A stretch of DNA of 64,000 nucleotides from Meandrina meandrites (taxonomy: Eukaryota; Cnidaria; Anthozoa; Scleractinia; Meandrinidae). Position numbers and translations under genes: made by a program. Position 1 is the first letter of the stretch; every line of letters begins with the position of its first letter. Shown piece by piece: positions 20,901 through 28,088 of this stretch. The notes under the pieces are model-generated. The model was not told where the DNA came from. It made no database searches and worked only from the letters and a program-made list of their open reading frames with translations. The stretch spans positions 30,830,939 to 30,894,938 of the forward strand of contig OY855911.1 of the NCBI GenBank assembly GCA_963693305.1, written 5' to 3'.

Positions 20901-23900
20901 TGACCAATACTGCTTGCCTCATCAATTTGAGTTGGAGCAGTTGAGTCCCCGTTTTGAGTTGGAGCAGATGACTGAGTGGACTGCAGAGTACTGCTAGAGT
21001 CCTTGTTTTGAGTTTGAGTAGATAACTGAATGGACTGTAGAGTAGTGCTTCTCGTGTCCACACTTAGAGTTGGGGCAGGTGACTGAACGGTCTGTAGAGT
21101 ACTGCTCGCGTCCATATTTTGAGTTGGGGCAGATGACTGAATGGACTGCAGAGTACTGCTCACGTCCACATCTTGAGTTGGGGCAGGTGACTGAATGGAC
21201 TGCACAGTGCTGCTCGCATCTTGAGTTGTGGCAGATGACTGAATGGACTGCAGAGTACTGCTCGCATCCTCGTTTTGAGATGGAACAGATGGCTGAGACT
21301 GTAAAACAGAGGGGCCACAAGCCTTAAGCACTGCTTCGTCCTCTTGTTTCTGCTGGATCATGACATTATTGAACAACTGCCCAAATTCATCTGACTTCTT
21401 ATTGTAATAAGAAGGAGAAACGCCAATCCGCAAAGATGAAAGGAAGTGGGACATGGCCTGAATATGACGAAGGACAAAAAGTTTCAGTCAATAAATGTTC
21501 ATGCACCTTGCTTTGATATTTTGATATACTTGTCAGTGTTTACTAAAAAGTGCTGATGGAACATTTTCTGACCAGACATAAATAATGAATAAATGTCATT
21601 ATGTTGCTCAATATTTTTTTAAAAAAAAAGCCTTTTGCCTTTTTTTAGAATGAATATATAATAATTTTAGTTATAGTAATTGGACTGAGTTGAGTACAAT
21701 TCAGGAAGTAATCAAGACAAGTAATTTCAAAATTAGTTGAGCACGAAGCAGGACAAATATTTAAAACTAAGAGCACATTAGACTTTGAATGAGATCCAAT
21801 TATAATATAATATAATAATAAAGATGAATTAATATAATAATTTATTATCAATCGTGTCTATAAAAGGATTTGAGGTTTGGAAGTCTTTAAGAAGATGTCT
21901 AAGGCTATATTCTACCAGCTTAACAAAAATAGGCACACTCAGATCTGGGCCAATTAAAGTCAAGAAAGTTGTTAGATTTATGAATTTAGTGAAAACAAGA
22001 AAGGATTATAATTTTTGAAATTAATTTGAAACATTTCTTGCTAAATGTTTCTCCTACAATCAAATGTGTAAATGCAGAAATTGTGTCAGGTGGGCACCCT
22101 TTATAATCTTTTTTTTAAAGAAAACTACCAGCCAATAGACAAACCTCACAAAAGTTGTTTATAAAGCCATTACAAATATCCTGTTATGTAGATATCTCGA
22201 ACCTGAGTGCTTTTCTCAGCAGTGTCAGTAGCCTGCGAATACAGCCACCTCTCCGCTCTCCACTCTCTCTCTTTTGTCTCAGAGGTTGCCCACAAATTTG
22301 ACTGTAGTTATCTTTAGTTATGACTCACAGGTATCAAAACAAATAGCCTGCAAATACAGCCGTGGAGAGGCGGCTGTAGTTGCAGGCTACAAAACAAATT
22401 GTAGTGAGTGAAGTCAAACAAAATGTTTATGTTACTTACATGAAAGCCTGTGTACTTAATAAGTGTTGTTACCAAAAGTTGTACAGCATTCATGTTGCGA
22501 GAGCGTTGCTTCAGTAAGACAGAACCTGCAACAGCTACACTAGGTAGCCAATTTTCTGAACCAAGGCTGTGTTTCTGCTTTCTTGCTGGGATGGCTGCTG
22601 TCATCATGACAGAGTACAACAATGGTGAACGTGCCTTTAACTCAACACAGACTTTTTGAAGAGACAGCTCTTGCATATCTGAAGCCGAGTTCTTCCTGAG
22701 CAGTGACGGGTTCTTTGAAGAAATAATCGCACAGCACTCTTTTGAGATTTCTTTTAAAAAGAGCTTGAGCAGTTCAGTTCTCAGGTCTTTAATTCTAAAG
22801 GCTGCTCTTGCAATGTCCATCCAAGTACCTTGTAACAGGCATTTGCCAAGGGCCTCAAGCTCTTTCTTCAACTTGCGTTGCTTTGTTTGTGATGGCCATG
22901 TAACAACAACCTTTCAGGCATAACAAACAAAGAATTTAAATGAAAGGAACCTTAGAAATACAATTTTGAAAGCCCAACCAAATAAAAAAGCTGAGTAAAA
23001 TTTATGTATTTAACAACAAAAAAATATTATTAACTAATACGCTTATCAAAAAATGTTAAATTTCACCAAAGCATAAACATGGACTAACTTTGATTTTGCA
23101 CGGTATTTTTTTTGCTATTGAATGATAAAAATACAAACTCTTACGTGTCCAATGAAAACTAAAATATTGAATGTTAAATGTTGAATGTTGAACAAACAAT
23201 TCCACAATGTATTTATCTGTCATTAATAAAACACACGACAATAAAATTAGTAAAAAAAATAAACCGCATTAAGCTTTAAAATGGTGTATTGAGCAGACAA
23301 AAAATACAAAACCTTCATATAATCGATTCATCGGTTTATACGACAGGAAATAAAACTTAACACATGCCGTAAGCTTAAGTTTATTTCAAGATAAGCTCAC
23401 CTTAACACCAAGTTCTGGCGGCTCGTCAGATTTGCCAGCTTTCCCTGTTTCAGATGCAAGTGGGTTGTTGTCCGAAGAAGTACAAGTGGTAGGGCGAGCC
23501 CTAATCGGTGACAGGTCGCAGGTAAGGTTTGGTTTTTCAACAGGCGCACGTGCCGATGGAGTGCTCGCAAGAGGTTCAGGCAAAGGACCCACACCGCTAA
23601 TATCTTCCGCGAACGAAAGGCTCCTGACTGAAGAACCAAGTTTTCTGCGATTTCGGATATCGTTTTCCACCGATGCCAAGTTGTCTGCTTGCTTCTGTCG
23701 CTTCTCAAGAAGCTTTTTGCATGTCCGGCAGCAAAACGGGGCATTCGAAGCAAACGACGTGGAAGAATTCGACGGCAGGAAATCGAACAAATTTGCCAGA
23801 TATCGCGGAATCTTACTGAGAAGATCACCAGCAATCGACTTCACGTCGGTTCTAACATAATACCTGTCTCCCTTCCCAGCTCCTGTTCTACAAAGGATGC

Positions 23901-23934
23901 AAGTTTCGATATTTTCCTTATAAATATTCATCAT
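17198..23934 (-). CDS. DUF6589/C2H2 protein, candidate DDE-type transposase of the 10.7 kb element
   Basis: Six exons in one frame: 23934-23401, 22910-22440, 21457-20507, 20116-19853, 19094-18652 and 17957-17198 (about 1140 aa). The N-terminus has CxxC pairs (C12/C15 and C69/C72). A Ser/Thr/Gln-rich repeat tract follows. Next come VGDQLSVERA (D698) and ADWHAELKFL (D731, H733), then a C2H2 finger (CRETGC..H..H) split by the last intron. The C-terminal block has YQCDLMDHGLLY, GSTKYAVEALYL and LEVEHDNN (E near 1021). The order GDQ, DWH, E resembles an acidic DDE triad, but this is by eye. The start ATG has an in-frame TAG upstream. DUF6589 is common in cnidarians and of unproven function. Confidence 0.85.
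18145..18500 (+). mobile_element. SINE-like retroposon in intron 5 of the DUF6589 gene
   Basis: A weak tRNA-like head (box-B-like GGTCCAAGCTCTAGCC) is followed by a body with GTTATTGTGTTGTGGTATTA and GGCAAGACACTTTACTCTTTCC. A minus-strand relative is at about 26690-26840. This copy is interrupted by the foldback element at 18270-18341. Confidence 0.65.
18270..18341. mobile_element. 72-bp foldback derivative of the 10.7 kb element, with 9-bp duplication
   Basis: It begins TAGCCTGCGAATACAGCT and ends in the inverted equivalent, so it is little more than two TIRs joined. CTCTCCACC flanks it at 18261-18269 and 18342-18350. It sits inside a SINE. The uninterrupted SINE relative on the minus strand near 26,730 has a single CTCTTCACC at the same point, which acts as an empty site. 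Confidence 0.92.
18652..19094 (-). CDS. DUF6589 gene exon 5
   Basis: It starts LIFERFYSTVS after acceptor TTTGCAG and ends in the first half of the C2H2 finger, FPCRETGCNKTF, before donor GTTAGT (phase 2). The middle part (KADAHHAYAPNKQMFLLAVK) is typical of DUF6589 proteins. Confidence 0.85.
19320..19606 (-). mobile_element. tRNA-derived SINE with (ATT)n tail
   Basis: Read on the minus strand, a tRNA-like head (GTGGCCTAGTGGTTAGGGC as box A, GGTCCCGGGTTCAAATCC as box B) leads into a body ending GATATAAATGTTAATTATT repeats. It is inserted in intron 4 of the DUF6589 gene. Anticodon and acceptor stems do not form a clean functional tRNA. Confidence 0.75.
19853..20116 (-). CDS. DUF6589 gene exon 4 with candidate catalytic aspartates
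   Basis: 88 codons, phase 0 on both sides (acceptor TTAAAG, donor GTAAGC). VVGDQLSVERAVNC and GFTPDERLEGLHIEIADWHA hold two conserved acidic positions in the spacing expected of an RNase-H-fold transposase strand 1 and strand 4. Confidence 0.87.
20507..21457 (-). CDS. DUF6589 gene exon 3 with Ser/Thr/Gln repeat tract
   Basis: 317 codons, phase 0. A degenerate tandem repeat of about 17-20 residues (SSTLQSIQSSAPTQN type) occupies roughly 20930-21295. Its copies vary in sequence and length. It is followed by conserved sequence (GPGWKIAFDNLDIFQRVREM, HWINHVKVTNRVSG). The repeat tract is probably a disordered linker. Confidence 0.85.
22229..22262 (+). repeat. One-ended remnant of the element terminus
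   Basis: TAGCCTGCGAATACAGCC followed by ACCTCTCC matches the left TIR over about 27 bases with one change and then diverges. No matching right end is found close by, so this is a truncated or decayed copy in intron 2 of the DUF6589 gene. Confidence 0.65.
22344..22389. mobile_element. 46-bp minimal foldback derivative with 9-bp duplication
   Basis: It starts TAGCCTGCAAATACAGCCG and ends CGGCTGTAGTTGCAGGCTA, with only eight bases between the arms. CAAAACAAA flanks it at 22335-22343 and 22390-22398. It lies in intron 2 of the element's own DUF6589 gene. Confidence 0.9.
22440..22910 (-). CDS. DUF6589 gene exon 2
   Basis: 157 codons, phase 0 on both sides (acceptor CTGAAAG, donor GTAAGT). It starts VVVTWPSQTKQRKLKKELEA and includes ARSPLLYSVMMTAA and a region ending LIKYTGFH. 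The sequence is conserved-looking with no domain I can name beyond DUF6589-associated. Confidence 0.85.
23401..23934 (-). CDS. DUF6589 gene exon 1 with CxxC pairs
   Basis: It starts MMNIYKENIETCILCRTGAG. A second pair, FCCRTCKKLLEKRQ, falls 57 residues later, so the two may form one zinc site. A proline/serine-rich linker follows. Donor GTGAGC, phase 0. Confidence 0.85.
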
Positions 23935-23969
23935 TCGCGATCCCACGCAATCCTACAAAAGACCGCCAT
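23931..23969 (-). promoter_or_regulatory. Upstream ORF overlapping the DUF6589 start
   Basis: A 12-codon ORF begins at the ATGGCGG motif (23969) and its TGA overlaps the main ATG as ATGA. If the transcript includes it, it would dampen translation or force reinitiation. The transcription start is unknown; the same motif may instead be a YY1-type initiator. Confidence 0.4.
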
Positions 23970-24044
23970 TTTGAAAGGGAACGATAATTTATGCAGCGTG
24001 TCGGTTTCATAATTTAAATTATGCAAAATTAGCAAGTCGGGATG

Positions 24045-24136
24045 TACGTCATCAGTATGGAATTTCTGCTTGTACTCTCCCCTCCGAACGCAACAAGCGG
24101 GTCGGAGCGTGGAGAGGCGGCTGTATTCGCAGGCTA
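24045..24136 (-). repeat. Right terminal inverted repeat
   Basis: 92 bases equal to the left TIR minus its 12-base insertion. The inner end carries TGATGACGTA in the same orientation relative to the outward end as on the left, about 110 bases before the DUF6589 start codon. Confidence 0.92.
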
Positions 24137-24145
24137 GCCGACGTC
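24137..24145 (+). repeat. Right 9-bp target-site duplication
   Basis: GCCGACGTC, identical to 13404-13412. Confidence 0.93.
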
Positions 24146-25106
24146 CTGCTATCCAAGAAACGTAGGGAACAAAGAATTGGAACGTTTCTGTAAAAAATTC
24201 ATTTAGTTCATACCGACGGCTTACATTTAGTGAAGTTCGTGGCAGAAATCCTAGGAAAAAATGCAAATCAACTTCAAATCTGTCTCAAGTTAAACTTACC
24301 TGGCAATTTCACGATAACTGCCGAAATCAATACACGCTTATTGTTAGTTGTTGCATTGCTAATATATTTTTAAGTGCTTGTGCTTGATTTGTTACTTGAC
24401 GTATTGCGTAGCTTAAAGAAAATTTGTGAATTCCGATTGAGACATGCAATTGTTCAGTAATCGTTTGTCTAATTTAAGTCTATTTTGAAACCAGCACTTA
24501 GTGGAATAATGCGCGAGGAAAATAACAGGTACAAATTATAAGGAGATATACCATATCTGTGATAATTTCTTTAAATTTATTCTCCAAAATGCTCTTTTGG
24601 AAAAGGCTCACATTCCTTTTGATATTTTCAAGAAAAAGTTGGAGCTTTCATTGGGTTAATTAAAAAATAGATTTTGCCCGACCAAGCCACTTCACGAAGG
24701 GGTATGGTAACCTGAGTGTTTTAAGTTATATACTATAGCTATATATTTTTATTAGATTAAGAACAACATCAATATGTTCAGTACATTTTAAGCATCTTCC
24801 CTTTTGCCATTTTGTATATAGTCTCCCATGGGTTTTTTAAAATTTGATCCCTTCCGTGTTTGGTTCCATCTCCTTTTTCTTTTCATTTTCTGTCAACCGG
24901 TACCCGTTGGAATCGTCGAAAATGTACTCATAAACTAGGTTATAAGTTGCCATCCTTAAAGGTTTCGGATACGTCAAGAATTCAGTTTCTGGTTAGGATA
25001 ACCGGTGAAGGTAGTGTTTTTGGGGATCGGTACAGGTTTACTTTGAAATCAATCAATCCTTTTAATAACGTGGTCAGTACGCTCAGGTGAATAGCTAGTT
25101 TACTGT

Positions 25107-25407
25107 CACAGGACGAAATTCCAAGAATCCGTAGACGGAAACGTCACAGAAACATGTGAAACCGATCCGGAAACACGACGAATAACCTGTGTTTCCGTTA
25201 GCGGTTTCGTGACGTTTACTCACGTTTCCGTTGCTGCGTATACAGCGGAACCGGACCACTTTTTGTACATTTCCGTTCAGGAAACGTGACGGAATCACGT
25301 AGACTTGAATTTTCACGTTTCCGCAAGACCCAAACGTAACGGAAACATGGAGTTGCATGTTCCCGCCACGTTTCAGAAATACGGAAACATGTGCATTTCG
25401 TCCTGTG
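25107..25407. repeat. Foldback element with ACAGGACGAAAT ends
   Basis: CACAGGACGAAAT at the left is mirrored by ATTTCGTCCTGTG at the right. Most of the inside is made of diverged GGAAAC/GTTTCC-rich arms. No clear target duplication is seen. Confidence 0.6.
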
Positions 25408-25791
25408 TGTTACCCCACGAAATAATTAAGTAAAGATAGAAAAATTAAAACTTCATTAGAATTGCGTAAATTTAAGAATAGCTATAATTTAAAACGACAC
25501 GAATTAAAATATTGCAAAAGTAGTAGAAGTAGTACATCAGGTTCATAGTCCCTTGAGAATTAATGTTTTTTAAATCTGATTCTGAAATCAGTTGTCTTAA
25601 CATGTTTTATTATTTTAAAATCGTTTCTTCTCGTGTTGTATTGTAGTATTATTTCCATTACAACATCTTAAAAGATGGCCGACTTCAAAGAGCATTCTCT
25701 ATCGAAACACCTAGTTTTTATAATCAGCACAAACGAAAGAGTTTTGTGTTTTTGGCAGGAAGGGTGGGAAACTAGTAGAAAAAGCTAGTGT

Positions 25792-26185
25792 TTAAAGGGG
25801 CACTGTCACGAGCATAACTTCAAAAATTCAACAGCCCAAAAACATGTTTACACCATTGGAAACCTATTAACAGTGGTCAAGGTTTCTTAAAATTACCATA
25901 CCAGTGTACTGAAGCTAAACATAGAGTGATGTCACTGTGATATCATCGGGAGCTTTTGATCCCAACTTAAAAAACTCAGCCTCACTTTTTCAAGTTCTGT
26001 CCTTGTGGTTTTGAAAAATTGATGAAAACTATTTACGGTCACCCCCTTCTTTAAACAATTTGCTAGATATCCTTCCCTTTCCATTCAAGGAGCATTTCCT
26101 GCATGGTTGAAAGTACTTAGTCGTAATTTTGGTGCCGTTTTACTAAAAAAGCCCAAAAAAAAAACCCGTGACAGTGTCCCCTTAA
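25792..26185. mobile_element. TTAA-flanked MITE, copy 1
   Basis: The ends read TTAAAGGGGCACTGTCACG and CGTGACAGTGTCCCCTTAA, with TTAA on each side as in Kolobok and piggyBac targets. A second copy lies at 54809-55359. This copy has a single CTTCC at 26072-26076 where copy 2 carries a solo LTR. Confidence 0.75.
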
Positions 26186-26689
26186 ATATGTTGCCGTTGG
26201 TTAAGTCTCACAGGATGTTATAACATCAGGCCTCAGGCGGTATAAGTTCAGTTGTAAATTTAATTTTAAGTACAAAGAGAAATAAATCTTCACCATACAG
26301 TTCTTTACAATGCAGTGAATCAATAGTAGCAGTGAACAGCTCTTTCTGGAATAATTCCATTGTTGTCATTGTTTGTTCTATCCATATTCAAAGGGAAAAC
26401 CTGCTGCTAGGCTAGCTGATTTGAATGACTATTCCTTAATAAGATTCAAAATCGAAAATACGACAAAGCATACACTTTATTTTACTAAAGCCCTACAATT
26501 GTGGCCACCTATCACCAATAGCTTGTCTTTTTCTTCTGATTTCAGGGTGACCTTTGTAGAGGGGTTCGTTTTATGATAGACACATGATATCTACAATTTT
26601 GTTATAAAAAAGTGAAAAAGTGTCGGTTTTTAGTACGTCACATGTGCCACCTCTTGTCTTCCCTCCTCCCCGCTTCCCCCCCCCCCGCA

Positions 26690-26840
26690 GCATTGCCTTG
26701 ACAGTGCGCTATCATTTAATATGCACCTAGGTGAAGAGAGGCACTGTGAGAGTAAAGTGTCTTGCCCAAGAACATGACACAATGACCCCAGCCAGGGCTT
26801 GAACCTGACCACTCAATCCAGAGTCCATCTCGATTGGCCA
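26690..26840 (-). mobile_element. SINE relative lacking the foldback insertion
   Basis: On the minus strand it reads AATGACCCC-related sequence in the tRNA-like part, then GACACTTTACTCTC and CAGTGCCTCTCTTCACC followed at once by TAGGTGCA. It is the same SINE type as 18145-18500 and shows the unoccupied target of the 72-bp element there. Confidence 0.7.
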
Positions 26841-27701
26841 CTGCTCCTCCCACACCGATAAAGTACATAAATACAAATCATTTGATTTCTGAACGGACGA
26901 GTGATTTACATTACAACATACTGGATAACAATAAACTTTCCAATTAAGGAAACATGAAACATATTCTGCATCGCTTATTACACATACTCCGATAGCTCAT
27001 TGGCGTTTACTCTCTCCGTCACTGGGAGAGGTCTTTTCCGATTGTGGTCGTATAATTGGCATTTTATGCTGGAAACTGATTTATTCACTTGTGTTTTGCA
27101 ATTTGCTTGACATCAAATTATCGTCTGCAATACGAAGGACCGTTCTCGGGAAACCGTTGCGGCATATAGACTTCTAACAGTCTCTTCTCGTTCGTTTAAT
27201 AAATTCTCGCCCTAAAATTTGCTCTCTCCCAAACACGCCAGTAGCAGTGCTACTTGACAAACATTTCCATTAAGTAGTAGTTTTGCAAAATTATGCCAAA
27301 CAACTGCTAGCGCAATCGGAAAAGGCCTACTACAGAGAGATGAGAGGTCTCCCACTTTAAAACAAATGGTTATGAAATAGGGGACAGAGAAAATATCGAG
27401 CATATGTAGACTGACACGTTATTCGCTTTAACCAATTTTCTAGCAAGGTCTTTATAATTTGATGTTCAAACATTAGCCCACTATTATGTTTAGAACTCAA
27501 CTCAGATTTCTGAGTTTTTTGTCACTACTGGACAACTAATTGTTAAAATCTATCTATTATGCATCACAAAGCCCGGTTGGCAGCAGATACTCACACGTGA
27601 CCAAAACAAAAAAGACGTCATTTTGACATGAGGTATTATTCTACAAAATTAATGCATTACATAAACTGAGACAGCTGAATCAATGCTGCAATACGTTATG
27701 G

Positions 27702-28088
27702 CTAATAACCAGTATTCAGAGGTGTCACTGCGTCTCGGTACAAAACGGTTAACTCACTTTGACACATTGCAGCAGTTGGTCGTCTTTCTGCTCTGCCATC
27801 CCAGCACCGTTCCATCAAATGTTGCCAGCCATTTGGAGGCTTAATGTTGTCTTCAACATGCGAGGGTCTTTTTCCTCCAGCAACTGCACCTAATAACGCA
27901 CTCAAATCTTCTTCTTCTTCAAAAAAGGCCCTCTTACCGTACCACATCTCCCACATCATGATACCAAAGCTGTATACATCCGTTTTGCCATCGTATTCAT
28001 TAGAACGGATCACTTCTGGTGCGATGTAAGCAACACCAACACCAGCAACACCAACATCGGCGACCTTGACAATATCTTCGTGTGATAA
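27702..28088 (-). CDS. Gene B exon 10: kinase C-lobe
   Basis: It starts LSHEDIVKVADVGVAG. DVG (28050-28058) stands for DFG and keeps the metal-binding Asp. The activation segment is very short before YIAPEV, and DVYSFGIMMWEMWYG follows. It ends at TAG soon after the kinase fold, without the proline-rich tail of gene A. Confidence 0.87.
   Translation of the reverse strand, partial: LSHEDIVKVADVGVAGVGVAYIAPEVIRSNEYDGKTDVYSFGIMMWEMWYGKRAFFEEEEDLSALLGAVAGGKRPSHVEDNIKPPNGWQHLMERCWDGRAERRPTAAMCQSELTVLYRDAVTPLNTGY

Larger units (their letters stand above)
13413..24136. mobile_element. 10.7 kb DNA transposon carrying a RecQ-like helicase and a DUF6589/DDE-like protein
   Basis: The termini are inverted repeats starting TAGCCTGCGAATACAGCC. 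They are identical over 62 bases and then over 30 more, interrupted only by a 12-base insertion in the left copy. A 9-bp duplication GCCGACGTC flanks the unit. Two uninterrupted genes start just inside opposite ends and face each other: the helicase at 13620 (+) and the DUF6589 protein at 23934 (-). Intact genes, matched ends and a perfect duplication point to a recent insertion. Introns of the DUF6589 gene host two foldback derivatives of the element itself plus SINEs. Helicase-encoding Academ-type (AcademH) transposons are the known group I would compare first; that comparison is from memory and untested. Confidence 0.88.
24146..27701. other. Intergenic stretch with repeats only
   Basis: No exon is recognised between the 10.7 kb element and the 3' end of gene B. 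It holds an inverted-repeat element (25107-25407), a TTAA-flanked MITE (25792-26185) and a minus-strand SINE (about 26690-26840). Other ORFs are short and featureless. Confidence 0.6.

Noticed and set aside
23386..23860. ORFs of 142-145 codons overlapping DUF6589 exon 1 in other frames
   Set aside because: They lack domain-like sequence and fall within a well-supported coding exon.
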